Source: Sulfurospirillum multivorans DSM 12446
Lineage (GTDB): Bacteria; Campylobacterota; Campylobacteria; Campylobacterales; Sulfurospirillaceae
Reading direction: 5' to 3'
DNA: 64,000 nucleotides
NCBI RefSeq assembly: GCF_000568815.1
Contig: NZ_CP007201.1
Span: 186,001-250,000 of the forward strand
The first letter of the stretch is position 1. Every line of letters begins with the position of its first letter. The position numbers and the translations under genes are program-made. Below the pieces are notes generated by a model, which was given only the letters and a program-made list of their open reading frames with translations, was not told the origin of the DNA and did no database searches. Positions 47,551-57,648 of this stretch are shown piece by piece.

Positions 47551-48639
47551 ATGCTCGTACATATTTGCTGCTCCGTCGATAGCCACTTTTTTCTTCAAAA
47601 ACTACAACAAGCGTATCCCAAAGAGAGACTGGTAGGCTTTTTTTACGATCCTAACATTCATCCTTTTAGTGAGTATGAACTAAGGCTTTTAGATGTGAAA
47701 CGCAGTTGCGATAAATTGGGTATTCCTTTACATGTAGGCGCGTATAATTATGAAGGATGGATCGAAGCCGTACGAGGACTAGAAAAAGAACCAGAAAAAG
47801 GAAAACGCTGTTTAGTCTGTTTTGATAACAGGTTAGAAGAGACTGCACGAAAAGCACTGGAACTGGGTGAGAAAGTGATAACAACGACCTTACTAACAAG
47901 TCCCAAAAAATCACTCGATCAGTTAGGAAACGCATTGCGTTTGATTGCCGATCGGTACCATCTTGAAATCGCCGTACCTGATTTTAGAAAAGGGGGTGGC
48001 ACGCAAGAACAATTTGCTCTTGCTAAAGAGGCGATGTTGTACCACCAAGATTATTGCGGGTGCATTTTCGCACTCAGTGTTCAAAGGCAACAGCAACAAA
48101 GATGGGCAGATGAATTAAGCTCTCCTTTGCGACCGCAGATACTTCCCTCTTCCATTGAAGCACGCACCGTTTTGTATGAAAAGGTCATGGAATGTGAAGC
48201 GCAAAAAATTCCGTTTAAACTGGTGCGCGAAAAGTTTTTAAATTACAGATTGCTTCGCGCATGGGTGAAAAACAGTGAAAAAGAAGTGGTTCCCAGTTAT
48301 GTTCTTTTTTACTCTACATGTAAAAAAGAGAAGATCAAAGCAAACATCGAATTTATCAACGAAGGTGTTGGTTTTTTAAGCAAAGAAGAGGCGCGGTTTA
48401 TTGCGCTTGAAACGTTTAATACGTTAGCCAATACGCACTATGAAACACTCAAAGAAATGCTACAAAATCCCCCAACGGTGGAAATTGAAATGGCAGTGAG
48501 AAACGCGATAATGAAGTTATCCTTTGCCTCTTTAACCCCTCTTATCGTACTGGATGAGGTGAACGTGGGTGCTTATGAACTCTTCCTTCAAAGCAAAACC
48601 TACCATGACATTAGAGAAAATTTAGTATTTATTAGCTAA
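47551..48639 (+). CDS. queH: Epoxyqueuosine reductase QueH with C-terminal extension
   Basis: Last step of tRNA queuosine synthesis. Residues 1-190 are QueH (DUF208): HICCSVDSHFF, FYDPNIHPFSEYELR, RCLVCFDNRLEETA, TTLLTSPKKSLDQLG, YCGCIFALS. About 170 further residues (190-362) of unknown function follow, longer than minimal QueH proteins; I see no known domain there. Confidence 0.88.
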   Translation: MLVHICCSVDSHFFLQKLQQAYPKERLVGFFYDPNIHPFSEYELRLLDVKRSCDKLGIPLHVGAYNYEGWIEAVRGLEKEPEKGKRCLVCFDNRLEETARKALELGEKVITTTLLTSPKKSLDQLGNALRLIADRYHLEIAVPDFRKGGGTQEQFALAKEAMLYHQDYCGCIFALSVQRQQQQRWADELSSPLRPQILPSSIEARTVLYEKVMECEAQKIPFKLVREKFLNYRLLRAWVKNSEKEVVPSYVLFYSTCKKEKIKANIEFINEGVGFLSKEEARFIALETFNTLANTHYETLKEMLQNPPTVEIEMAVRNAIMKLSFASLTPLIVLDEVNVGAYELFLQSKTYHDIRENLVFIS

Positions 48640-48672
48640 AATATTAGAATTTTCATTGATAAGGTTTCAAGA

Positions 48673-49116
48673 ATGATAGATGTTATAGAAATTCAAAAAA
48701 TACTTCCCCATCGTTACCCTTTTTTATTGATTGATCGTGTTGAAGAGCTGATTCCAGAGCAATCAATCAAGGCGTATAAAAACGTGACCATTGGAGAACA
48801 AATTTTTCAGGGGCATTTCCCTGGTCATCCCATCTATCCGGGTGTTATGATTTTAGAGGGCATGGCGCAAGCTGGTGGCGTGCTAGCATTTAAGAGTATG
48901 AACATGACCAATGAAGAGGCAGCGCAAAAAGTGGTTTACTTTATGAGCATTGACGGTGCTAAGTTTCGAGCTCCTGTTCGTCCTGGTGATAAATTGGAAT
49001 ATCACATGAATGTTGTGAAACATAAAGGCTCCATTTGGGTTCTATCAGGCAAGGCGTATGTCGGTGATGTGCTGATGAGTGAGGCTGAACTTAAAGCCAT
49101 GATCGTTGATAAATAG
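48673..49116 (+). CDS. fabZ: 3-hydroxyacyl-ACP dehydratase FabZ
   Basis: 147 residues, hot-dog fold. [14 protein letters not shown], then the catalytic His/Glu region [22 protein letters not shown]. Supplies unsaturated acyl chains; lies 9 bp before lpxA, the usual lipid A pairing. Confidence 0.96.
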   Translation: MIDVIEIQKILPHRYPFLLIDRVEELIPEQSIKAYKNVTIGEQIFQGHFPGHPIYPGVMILEGMAQAGGVLAFKSMNMTNEEAAQKVVYFMSIDGAKFRAPVRPGDKLEYHMNVVKHKGSIWVLSGKAYVGDVLMSEAELKAMIVDK

Positions 49117-49125
49117 GCGGTTACG

Positions 49126-49917
49126 ATGAGTTTAATTTCCCCCCATGCCCTTATCGAAGAGGGTGCTATTATCGGACCTGATGTTGAAATCGGGGCGTTT
49201 TGTTTTATTTCAAGTCAAGCTAAAATTGGACAAGGGACAAAAATTGCTCCAGGTGTTCACATCTGTGGCAGTACCACCATTGGCAAGCACAATGAGATTT
49301 TTTCGCATGCCGTTTTAGGGTCTATCCCACAAGATCTCAAATACGCAGGTGAAGCGGTTGAACTGATTATTGGCGATTACAATAAAATTCGTGAATTTAC
49401 TCTGTTCAACCCAGGAACCCTTGGCGGTGGTGGTAAAACGATCATCGGAGACCATAACTTGTTTATGGGCTATGTCCATCTAGGGCACGATGTCATTGTG
49501 GGTAATCACTGTATTTTAGCCAATGCCGCAACGATTGCTGGGCATGTTGAGATGGGAAATTACGTGGTCGTTGGTGGAATGACACCGGTGCATCAATTTG
49601 TTAAAATTGGCAGTTACGCGATGATTGCAGGAGCGGCGGCACTTTCACAAGATGTTCCTCCGTTTTGTTTAGCAGAAGGCAATCGTGCGGTTTTAAGAGG
49701 ACTGAATCTGACAGGACTTCGCCGTCATCTGGATCGCCAAGACATTGATGCCCTTAGAAGTGCTTACCGTGAATTATTTGAGTCGGGTCAACCGTTACAA
49801 ACACAAGCTGCAAAATTGTTAGAAGAACAGCCTAATGTTCATGTTCAACAAATGTGCAATTTTATTATGGAGTCCACACGTGGCATTCCATTTGAGAGGA
49901 AAAATAATGGTCAATAG
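49126..49917 (+). CDS. lpxA: UDP-GlcNAc acyltransferase LpxA
   Basis: First step of lipid A synthesis. 263 residues of left-handed beta-helix hexapeptide repeats ([19 protein letters not shown]...), the catalytic His in [16 protein letters not shown], and an alpha-helical C-terminus. The last codons overlap the clpX start. Confidence 0.95.
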   Translation: MSLISPHALIEEGAIIGPDVEIGAFCFISSQAKIGQGTKIAPGVHICGSTTIGKHNEIFSHAVLGSIPQDLKYAGEAVELIIGDYNKIREFTLFNPGTLGGGGKTIIGDHNLFMGYVHLGHDVIVGNHCILANAATIAGHVEMGNYVVVGGMTPVHQFVKIGSYAMIAGAAALSQDVPPFCLAEGNRAVLRGLNLTGLRRHLDRQDIDALRSAYRELFESGQPLQTQAAKLLEEQPNVHVQQMCNFIMESTRGIPFERKNNGQ

Positions 49918-51139
49918 AGAGTGTAGTTTTTGTGGCACGAAAGAGAGTAGTGACACACGTTTGATCGCAGGCGATGATGTTTTCATCTGCGAGCATTGTG
50001 TTATCTCCGCCCATAAGATATTTTTTGGAGAAATCCCAGAGCCTTCTGTAAGTGGCAATGAAGAAGCGTTCGATCAAGAGCTTTTAGCACCCAAAGAGCT
50101 CAAAAAAGTGCTCGATGATTTTGTGATCGGACAAGACCATGCCAAAAAGATTTTTTCGGTGGGTGTGTATAACCACTATAAGAGAATTTTCAAACAAAGC
50201 ACTATTGCTGACGATACTGAAATTTCTAAATCCAACATTTTACTCATTGGCCCAACGGGTAGCGGTAAAACTTTGATGGCTCAAACTTTAGCACGCTTTT
50301 TAGATGTGCCGATTGCCATCTGTGACGCTACGAGTTTAACGGAAGCAGGTTACGTGGGTGAAGATGTTGAAAACATTCTTACAAAATTGCTTCAATCCGC
50401 CAATGGCGATATTAAAAAAGCAGAGCAAGGTATTGTGTTTATCGACGAGATCGATAAAATAGCTCGTATGAGTGAAAACCGCTCCATCACCAGAGATGTT
50501 TCAGGCGAGGGCGTTCAACAAGCATTGCTTAAAATCATCGAGGGTAGCGTGGTCAACATTCCACCCAAAGGTGGACGAAAACACCCAAATCAAGATTTTA
50601 TTCAGATTGATACCACCAATATTTTATTTGTCTGTGCGGGTGCTTTTAATGGCTTGGAAGAGATCATCAAACGTCGTATCGGCAAAAATGTGCTTGGATT
50701 TGAGCAAGAAAAACGCACCAAAAGCCAAGATGCAGGACTGTTTGATTTGGCAGAGCCCGATGATTTAGTGCATTACGGTCTGATTCCAGAGCTCATTGGA
50801 CGTTTACATGTAACCGCAAAACTCTCACCAATTACGCAAGAAGACATGGTGCGTATTTTGACGGAACCTAAAAATGCGATCTATAAACAGTACCGAAAAC
50901 TCTTTGCAATTGATAACGTCGAGCTCTCTTTTGAGAAAGAAGCGCTTGATTCTGTGGCAGAGCTTGCGATCAAACGCAAAACGGGAGCGCGTGGACTTCG
51001 AAGTATTATAGAAGACATTATGGTGGATGTAATGTATGAGCTTCCAGAGTTGGATGGGTACGAAGTGGTGATTACAAAAGATGTGGTTACAAAAGGTGAA
51101 AAACCGCTTTATATCAAAAAAGATAAAAAAAGTGCGTAA
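49907..51139 (+). CDS. clpX: ATP-dependent Clp protease ATPase subunit ClpX
   Basis: 410 residues from ATG 49907, with GAGAGGA just upstream; the frame extends back to 49835 but that part lacks a site and lies inside lpxA. N-terminal zinc domain CSFCGTKES...CEHC, Walker A GPTGSGKT, Walker B VFIDEIDK, and GGRKHPNQ and [11 protein letters not shown] pore and loop motifs. Palindrome copy at 50814 encodes RLHVT. Confidence 0.97.
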   Translation: MVNRECSFCGTKESSDTRLIAGDDVFICEHCVISAHKIFFGEIPEPSVSGNEEAFDQELLAPKELKKVLDDFVIGQDHAKKIFSVGVYNHYKRIFKQSTIADDTEISKSNILLIGPTGSGKTLMAQTLARFLDVPIAICDATSLTEAGYVGEDVENILTKLLQSANGDIKKAEQGIVFIDEIDKIARMSENRSITRDVSGEGVQQALLKIIEGSVVNIPPKGGRKHPNQDFIQIDTTNILFVCAGAFNGLEEIIKRRIGKNVLGFEQEKRTKSQDAGLFDLAEPDDLVHYGLIPELIGRLHVTAKLSPITQEDMVRILTEPKNAIYKQYRKLFAIDNVELSFEKEALDSVAELAIKRKTGARGLRSIIEDIMVDVMYELPELDGYEVVITKDVVTKGEKPLYIKKDKKSA

Positions 51140-51154
51140 AAAAGGATTAGAGAG

Positions 51155-52189
51155 ATGATTTTAGACAAGATAATAGGATTTTTCTCAAGTGATATGAGTA
51201 TCGACCTTGGAACGGCTAATACATTGGTATTGGTCAAAGGTAAAGGTATTATTATCAATGAGCCTTCCGTTGTTGCTGTACAACGCAACCGTTATGGTAA
51301 ACAAAATATCCTAGCGGTGGGTAAAGAAGCGAAAAATATGGTGGGTAAAACACCAGGTGACATTGAAGCGATTCGTCCGATGCGTGATGGCGTTATTGCT
51401 GATTTTGATATGACAGAAAAGATGATTCGTTACTTCATTGAAAAAGCGCACAAAAGAAAAAGCTTTTTACGACCGCGCATCATTATCTGTGTCCCTTATG
51501 GTTTGACGCAAGTGGAGCGTAAAGCGGTACGTGAGTCTGCAATGAGTGCGGGTGCGCGTGAAGTTTTCTTGATCGAAGAGCCTATGGCAGCAGCGATTGG
51601 CGCAGGACTACCGGTTCGTGAACCCCAAGGAAGTTTGGTCGTTGATATCGGTGGTGGTACGACAGAAATCGGCGTGGTTTCCCTGGGTGGTTTGGTTATT
51701 AGTAAATCAATTCGCGTTGCGGGTGATAAGATAGATCTTGCCATCGTGGATTATGTGAAGAAAAAATACAACCTTCTCATTGGTGAGCGAACCGGTGAAG
51801 AGATTAAAATCGCCATCGGTACAGCGGTTCCTATGGATGAGCCTATCTCCATGATGGTCAAAGGTCGTGACCAAGTGAGCGGACTTTTAAGCCGCATTGA
51901 GCTTACCAGTGAAGATGTGAGAGACGCGATTAAAGAGCCACTTAAAGAGATTGCAGACGCGCTTAAAGATGTGCTTGAAGTGATGCCTCCTGATCTTGCG
52001 GGTGATATCGTTGAAAACGGTGTTGTCCTCACAGGTGGTGGTGCATTGATCCGCGGGTTTGATAAATACCTCTCAGACATCGTCAAGTTGCCTGTTTTTG
52101 TTGCAGATGAGCCACTGTTAGCGGTTGCAAAAGGTACGGGTAAAGCACTCGAAGAGATCGAACTTTTACAACAATTGTCGAATGAGTAA
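51155..52189 (+). CDS. mreB: Rod-shape actin homologue MreB
   Basis: 344 residues. SIDLGTANTLVLVKGKGIIINEPSVVA, VVDIGGGTTEIGVVSLGG and VLTGGGALIRGFDK are the phosphate and adenosine motifs of the actin fold. Followed by mreC in an overlapping frame. Confidence 0.97.
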   Translation: MILDKIIGFFSSDMSIDLGTANTLVLVKGKGIIINEPSVVAVQRNRYGKQNILAVGKEAKNMVGKTPGDIEAIRPMRDGVIADFDMTEKMIRYFIEKAHKRKSFLRPRIIICVPYGLTQVERKAVRESAMSAGAREVFLIEEPMAAAIGAGLPVREPQGSLVVDIGGGTTEIGVVSLGGLVISKSIRVAGDKIDLAIVDYVKKKYNLLIGERTGEEIKIAIGTAVPMDEPISMMVKGRDQVSGLLSRIELTSEDVRDAIKEPLKEIADALKDVLEVMPPDLAGDIVENGVVLTGGGALIRGFDKYLSDIVKLPVFVADEPLLAVAKGTGKALEEIELLQQLSNE

Positions 52190-52928
52190 ATTAAAAATTA
52201 TCATTTTGCTTGGCATCTTTGTGTTTGTATCGTTTCGGTACAGCACGGAGGCTAGGCACATCATAGGTAGCGCGAACACAAAAATTCTTGCTTTCTATGT
52301 TGAGATAAAGACCAAAATTCAAGATAAGATCGACGAGCATTTCTCTCAACAAGAAGAGATACAGCGACTCAGAACTGAAAATCAAACCTTGCAAAAATCA
52401 GCCGTTCTTTCGATCGCTTTTGCCAGTAAACTCAACGATATGTTAAAAGAACACAATACCACAGGGTATGATCCTCAGGTGAAGATGGTTCAATCCATTG
52501 GGTATACCAATCTGAATGATTATGGCAAAGTGTGGCTGAAATTTGATGATTTTAATCAAAGCAAGATTTACGGCTTGTTGCAACAAGGGTATGCTGCGGG
52601 CATTGTGGTTTCAAATGATGGGCATCCTCAAGGTTTGCTTTTGAGTGACCCCAAAGCTATTTTTGCGGTTTATGTGGGCAATCAAAAGATGCAAGGTGTT
52701 GCGCAAGGCAATAGCAAAGAGCTTTTGGTCAAATACATTTCCCAATGGCTTCAACCTCATGTAGGCGATGAGGTCATTACAAGTGGGCTCGATACGCTCT
52801 TTTTTGAGGGAATTAAAGTGGGCGTGGTCACCGAAGTGATTGAAGAAGAGTCTTCAAAAACAGTGGTCGTTAAACCCTATGCAACATCGCATGTACCTTC
52901 GTATATGCACGTGATCGTACGCAACTAG
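52182..52928 (+). CDS. mreC: Rod-shape protein MreC
   Basis: 248 residues from ATG 52182, which overlaps the mreB stop; the frame is open from 52125 but an MreC-like start (short cytoplasmic tail, then IIILLGIFVFVSF helix) fits 52182. A coiled coil is followed by the beta-barrel domain (VGDEVITSGLDTLFFEGIKVGVVTEV). mreD is not adjacent. Confidence 0.92.
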   Translation: MSKLKIIILLGIFVFVSFRYSTEARHIIGSANTKILAFYVEIKTKIQDKIDEHFSQQEEIQRLRTENQTLQKSAVLSIAFASKLNDMLKEHNTTGYDPQVKMVQSIGYTNLNDYGKVWLKFDDFNQSKIYGLLQQGYAAGIVVSNDGHPQGLLLSDPKAIFAVYVGNQKMQGVAQGNSKELLVKYISQWLQPHVGDEVITSGLDTLFFEGIKVGVVTEVIEEESSKTVVVKPYATSHVPSYMHVIVRN

Positions 52929-52989
52929 TTTTGAATCCAGAGCCTAAGAGGCATTGGGTTGAATACTACATGTAGAATAAAGGAAAGAG

Positions 52990-55900
52990 ATGCCAAAACG
53001 TCAAGATATTAAAACCATATTATTAATCGGATCAGGTCCTATTGTTATCGGACAGGCATGTGAATTTGACTATTCAGGAACTCAAGCAGCGAAAACGTTA
53101 AAAGAGCTCGGATACCGAGTCGTACTTGTTAACTCCAATCCAGCGACCATTATGACAGACCCTGAATTTGCAGATCGCACCTATATCGAACCGATCACGC
53201 CTGAAGTGATCGCACGCATTATCGAAAAAGAGGGTGTTGATGCGGTACTTCCAACAATGGGTGGACAAACCGCACTCAATGTCGCGATGACGATGCACGA
53301 TCAAGGCATGCTAGAAGGCATCATCTTTTTAGGTGCCAATCCTGAAGCGATTAAAAAAGGCGAAGACAGACAAGCCTTTAAAGAGGCGATGATCAAAATT
53401 GGTATGGATTTACCTATTAGTGCGTATGCGTACAATTTAGAAGAGGCGTATGCGGCAGCGGAGAAAATTGGCTTTCCTCTCATTATTCGTGCTTCTTATA
53501 CCTTAGCAGGTGGCGGTAGTGGCGTTGCGTATAACATCGATGAATTCAAAGAGCTTGCGATGGCAGGTATTGATGCCAGTCCGATTAATGAGATTTTGAT
53601 CGAAGAGTCACTCCTTGGTTGGAAAGAGTATGAGATGGAAGTTATCCGTGATCGTGCCGATAACTGCATCATTGTTTGCTCCATCGAAAACTTTGACCCC
53701 ATGGGTGTTCATACGGGAGATTCCATTACCATTGCTCCAGCTCTTACCTTAACCGATAAAGAGTACCAACGTATGCGCAATGCCTCGTTTGCGATTCTTC
53801 GTGAAATTGGTGTGGATACGGGTGGTAGTAACGTACAATTTTCCATCTGTCCTGAAACAGGCAGAATGACCGTTATCGAGATGAACCCACGTGTAAGTCG
53901 TAGTTCTGCCCTTGCTTCTAAAGCGACGGGGTATCCTATCGCTAAAGTAGCGACGCTTTTAGCGGTTGGTTTTACACTCGATGAGATTAAAAATGACATT
54001 ACAGGCACAGCGGCAAGTTTTGAGCCTGTTATTGACTACATCGTGACTAAAATCCCTCGTTTTACGTTTGAAAAATTCCCTCTGGCGGATTCTACACTCA
54101 CCACTTCGATGAAAAGTGTGGGTGAAGTGATGGCGATTGGTCGAACGTTTAAAGAGTCTTTCCAAAAAGCACTCTGCTCACTTGAAACCAATTTGAGCGG
54201 ATTTGAAAGTATCAAAGCAGATGAAGACAAACTCAAAAACGAGATTAGAAGACCCAATGCCGATAGAGTTCTTTATGTGGGCGAAGCATTCCGTAGAGGT
54301 TACAGCGTGGAAGATGTTTTTGCGCTGAGCAAAATCGATCCATGGTTTTTAAGACAAATCAAAGAGATCATTGATTTTGAGAAAAAGATCGATATGTTTA
54401 TTCTCAACGATGAAAAACTGTTACGTCAAGCCAAAACAATGGGCTTCTCCGACAAGATGATCGCCAAACTGATCAACAAAGAGGACAATTTAGAGCTCAC
54501 AACCAATGACATCTATTTTGCACGCAACAAACTGGGTATCGATTTTGAGTACAACGAGGTCGATACGTGTGCGGCAGAGTTTAAAGCGCTTACACCGTAC
54601 CTTTACTCAACGACCAATGTGACCAAACTTCCTTTACATGTAAAGGAAGAAGAGACACAGAAAAAAGTGATGATCATCGGTGGTGGACCAAATAGAATAG
54701 GGCAGGGCATCGAGTTTGACTACTGTTGTGTGCATGCGGCGTACGCGTTAAATGATATGGGTGTTAAAACCATTATGTACAATTGTAACCCAGAAACCGT
54801 TTCGACTGACTATGACACGAGCGATATTCTTTACTTTGAACCGATTGATTTTGAACACGTGAGAAGTGTGGTTGAAAAAGAGCAACCCGATGGCGTCATT
54901 GTCCATTTTGGTGGTCAAACACCCCTTAAGTTAGCGAAAAAACTCACCGTGATGGGTGTTAAGATCATCGGTACAACGGCGCGTGTGATCGATATGGCAG
55001 AAGATAGAGAAAAATTCTCCAAGTTTATTACAGAAAACAACATTAAACAACCAAACAATGCAACCGCAACGAGTGAAGAAGAGGCGATCGAAAAAGCAAA
55101 AGAGATCGGCTATCCCGTTCTTGTACGCCCAAGTTATGTTTTGGGTGGAAGGGCGATGCGTATCGTTTACAACGAGAGCGAACTTCGCACGTACATGAAG
55201 GAAGCGGTGAGTGTAAGCCATAATTCACCTGTTCTGATCGATCAATTCCTTGATCGCGCCATTGAAGTGGATGTGGATGCGATTTGTGATGGTAAAGAGG
55301 TGTATATCGGTGGTATTATGCAACACATCGAAGAAGCGGGTATTCACAGTGGCGATAGCGCATGTTCATTACCTTCAATTAGCCTCAGTGATGAACTGCT
55401 TGCTAAGATTGAGTCACAAACTAAACAAATCGCCCTTAACCTTGGCGTTGTCGGTTTGATGAACATTCAATACGCCATCTATCAAGATGATGTCTATATG
55501 ATCGAAGTCAATCCTCGTGCGAGCCGTACGGTTCCATTTGTGAGTAAAGCGACAGGTATGCCGATGGCAAAAATCGCGACACGCGTCATGTACCAAGGCA
55601 ATCTGAGAGAAGCGCTTGCTTTTTATGACAAATTTGACGTGGTACGCGAAGGCAATGGCATCTTGAAACCTAAAAAGTTCGACCATGTTGCAGTTAAAGA
55701 AGCGGTTTTCCCGTTCAACAAACTTCAAGGTGCAGACCTCATTTTAGGACCTGAGATGAAATCAACAGGCGAAGTTATGGGCATTAGCAAAAATTTCCCA
55801 GCGTCGTTTGCAAAAAGTCAAATCGCTTCAGCTAACGTGCTTCCTAAAAGTGGTTCTGTCTTTATCTCGTTAGTCGACATTGACAAATCGTTTGCCAAAG

Positions 55901-56247
55901 AGATCGGGACGAAATTTGAAGCCTTAGGCTTTAAAGTCGTCGCAACGGGTGGCACACACAAAGCCCTTCAAGAAGCAGGTGTCAATGCAGAGTTTGTCTA
56001 TAAAATCTCCGAAGGTCGTCCAAATATCGAAGATAAACTCAAAAATGGCGATATCGCCCTTGTGATTAACACGAGTGATGCCAAATCAAGCAAAGACGAT
56101 GCAAAGAAAATTCGCCAAGCGGTTCTTCGCTTTAAAATCCCATACTTTACCACCGTTGCCGCAGCCGCAGCAGCAACGACGGCGATAGAGTACATCCAAG
56201 ACAAAAGTGCGCTTGAGCCACGTGCTTTACAAGATTATCTAAACTAA
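52990..56247 (+). CDS. carB: Carbamoyl-phosphate synthase large subunit
   Basis: 1085 residues with two ATP-grasp halves: first begins [17 protein letters not shown], second [17 protein letters not shown] (~residue 557), then an allosteric MGS-like C-terminus. Feeds arginine and pyrimidine synthesis. A 22-bp perfect palindrome (54628-54649) around the iterated motif sits in the linker just before the second half and encodes [20 protein letters not shown] variant lies 12 bp upstream of the start. Confidence 0.97.
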   Translation: MPKRQDIKTILLIGSGPIVIGQACEFDYSGTQAAKTLKELGYRVVLVNSNPATIMTDPEFADRTYIEPITPEVIARIIEKEGVDAVLPTMGGQTALNVAMTMHDQGMLEGIIFLGANPEAIKKGEDRQAFKEAMIKIGMDLPISAYAYNLEEAYAAAEKIGFPLIIRASYTLAGGGSGVAYNIDEFKELAMAGIDASPINEILIEESLLGWKEYEMEVIRDRADNCIIVCSIENFDPMGVHTGDSITIAPALTLTDKEYQRMRNASFAILREIGVDTGGSNVQFSICPETGRMTVIEMNPRVSRSSALASKATGYPIAKVATLLAVGFTLDEIKNDITGTAASFEPVIDYIVTKIPRFTFEKFPLADSTLTTSMKSVGEVMAIGRTFKESFQKALCSLETNLSGFESIKADEDKLKNEIRRPNADRVLYVGEAFRRGYSVEDVFALSKIDPWFLRQIKEIIDFEKKIDMFILNDEKLLRQAKTMGFSDKMIAKLINKEDNLELTTNDIYFARNKLGIDFEYNEVDTCAAEFKALTPYLYSTTNVTKLPLHVKEEETQKKVMIIGGGPNRIGQGIEFDYCCVHAAYALNDMGVKTIMYNCNPETVSTDYDTSDILYFEPIDFEHVRSVVEKEQPDGVIVHFGGQTPLKLAKKLTVMGVKIIGTTARVIDMAEDREKFSKFITENNIKQPNNATATSEEEAIEKAKEIGYPVLVRPSYVLGGRAMRIVYNESELRTYMKEAVSVSHNSPVLIDQFLDRAIEVDVDAICDGKEVYIGGIMQHIEEAGIHSGDSACSLPSISLSDELLAKIESQTKQIALNLGVVGLMNIQYAIYQDDVYMIEVNPRASRTVPFVSKATGMPMAKIATRVMYQGNLREALAFYDKFDVVREGNGILKPKKFDHVAVKEAVFPFNKLQGADLILGPEMKSTGEVMGISKNFPASFAKSQIASANVLPKSGSVFISLVDIDKSFAKEIGTKFEALGFKVVATGGTHKALQEAGVNAEFVYKISEGRPNIEDKLKNGDIALVINTSDAKSSKDDAKKIRQAVLRFKIPYFTTVAAAAAATTAIEYIQDKSALEPRALQDYLN
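54628..54649. repeat. 22-bp palindrome in carB interdomain linker
   Basis: Perfect inverted repeat with TTTACATGTAAA at its core (54633-54644), inside coding sequence between the two ATP-grasp halves. The core is shared with the dispersed repeat; the outer 5 bp on each side are unique to this site. Confidence 0.8.
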
Positions 56248-56252
56248 ATCCC

Positions 56253-56693
56253 ATGAACCCCGACCTTGTTTATCTAGCCCAAACAGAGACAACGGCGGGG
56301 TTCCTCTCCCAAAATGCTGAGGCACTCGCTCGCATCAAAAATCGCCCAAGCGGTAAATCTTTTCTCATCAGTGTCGATTCGCTGAGCACACTTCGTAGTT
56401 TTACCAGAGTTCCAAAAAGACATAAAAAAAGTGTTCGTAAATCCCAAAAAACAACCTTTGCTTATCCCTGTGGTTTAGCCATTCGTGTGGTTAAAGATGC
56501 AGAGCATTTACAGTTTTTACAAAAACTAAAATGGAGTTATTCTACTTCATCCAATCCCAGTGGAAAGGGCTTTGATGAAGTTTATGCCCAAGAGAAAGCT
56601 GACGTCATACTCTTTATATGTAAAGGTTTTTTCGAGTCCAAACCTTCTTCGATTTTGAAGCTTGGAAAAAGAAAAATGAGGAAATTACGGTAA
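56253..56693 (+). CDS. Short TsaC/Sua5/YrdC-like protein
   Basis: 146 residues. It starts PDLVYLAQTETTAGFLSQNA, the YrdC-type threonylcarbamoyl-AMP synthase N-terminus, and has SVDSL, VPKRHKKSVRKSQ and a short end, shorter than E. coli TsaC (190). Its 3' end (...KRKMRKLR) has a diverged duplicate 1 kb downstream, so the current C-terminus may have come with an insertion. Whether it makes t6A alone is not clear. Confidence 0.7.
   Translation: MNPDLVYLAQTETTAGFLSQNAEALARIKNRPSGKSFLISVDSLSTLRSFTRVPKRHKKSVRKSQKTTFAYPCGLAIRVVKDAEHLQFLQKLKWSYSTSSNPSGKGFDEVYAQEKADVILFICKGFFESKPSSILKLGKRKMRKLR
56673..56691 (+). repeat. 19-bp direct repeat, left copy
   Basis: AAAATGAGGAAATTACGGT occurs here at the 3' end of the TsaC-like gene and again at 57686-57704, on both sides of the inserted membrane-protein gene. 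Confidence 0.9.
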
Positions 56694-56739
56694 GATTTGA
56701 ATGGTGTTCTCTAACTAACTCAAAGTGAGAAGCAGATTT

Positions 56740-57648
56740 ATGCAAACGCAAAACGATCAAGTGCCCAATCATTTCGATGCGCATTTTATTTTCCAAGCGT
56801 TAAATCAAGATATTCATAAAGATAGATGGTCGATTCCTTTCATCATTCTTCTTTTTTTAGCTCTGACGCTTTTACTCTTTCCGATCACTTTTTTATATTT
56901 AGTGGGTATGGTAGCTTATGCCGATTTGCCAATTGTAAACCACAGTCTCCTCTCTACATTTAGTACTACAAAATTTGTTTTAGTGCCGTACTCTTTGGTC
57001 TTAATCTTTTACTTTTATGCAACCTATAACTCCATTCAAGATAAAAAACAGCATGCGTATGAAAAAGCACACTTTTTTCTTATCACCTCCTTGGTTGTAG
57101 GGTGTTTCCCTTTTATATGGTACGAGTATCGCTTAATATGGTATGTCATCTATGCACTGCTTTTTGGCGCAAGTATTTATTACCTTTCGATTGCTTATTT
57201 AGGTTATGAAGACAAAAAAGGCGATTTTACGCCCATGAATGAAAATAATTTTATCCGCAATGAAGACATGGGCATCTATGGATTTATCGACGATCCACTG
57301 AGCACATCCGATGATATAAACAGGGCAAAACTAACCGTTGCAACCGCTTCGGCTGGATTTACATTGATAGGATTTTTAACGAAAATGGCTTTGCATTCAT
57401 GGATCTATTTTATTGCAACGGGGAACAAAAAGTATATCTTAGAAGCAGTGCGTTTTTTAGATGCTCTCTTTGAAAATAAGATGAATCAACCGCGTACCAA
57501 TTTAAGTCATTATGCAAAAGCAATTTTGAGCTATAAAGGGTATATTGTCTTTGCATCAAGCGGTTTGGAAGTCACAGAAAAAAGCAAACAATTAGCAGAT
57601 AGGGCAAGAAAAATTACAAGAGAAAAAGAATTTTATGAAAACCATTGA
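56740..57648 (+). CDS. Membrane protein of unknown function (inserted gene)
   Basis: 302 residues from ATG 56740; an upstream GTG (56725) is possible. About four hydrophobic helices in the first half (residues ~30-60, 75-95, 115-135, 138-155), then a soluble region with one further apolar stretch (ASAGFTLIGFL). No family recognised. It is flanked by two versions of the TsaC-like 3' end, so it looks acquired. Confidence 0.75.
   Translation: MQTQNDQVPNHFDAHFIFQALNQDIHKDRWSIPFIILLFLALTLLLFPITFLYLVGMVAYADLPIVNHSLLSTFSTTKFVLVPYSLVLIFYFYATYNSIQDKKQHAYEKAHFFLITSLVVGCFPFIWYEYRLIWYVIYALLFGASIYYLSIAYLGYEDKKGDFTPMNENNFIRNEDMGIYGFIDDPLSTSDDINRAKLTVATASAGFTLIGFLTKMALHSWIYFIATGNKKYILEAVRFLDALFENKMNQPRTNLSHYAKAILSYKGYIVFASSGLEVTEKSKQLADRARKITREKEFYENH

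Noticed and set aside
49835-49906. N-terminal extension of ClpX
   Set aside because: It is the lpxA sequence in another frame; the ClpX zinc domain begins at once after ATG 49907.
52929-52989. Terminator between mreC and carB
   Set aside because: Only a 4-bp GCCT/AGGC stem with no T run; read-through is as likely.
56253-56693. TsaC-like gene as a truncated pseudogene
   Set aside because: The frame is intact with a proper N-terminus, and short versions of this protein are usual in the group as far as I recall; only its 3' end looks exchanged.
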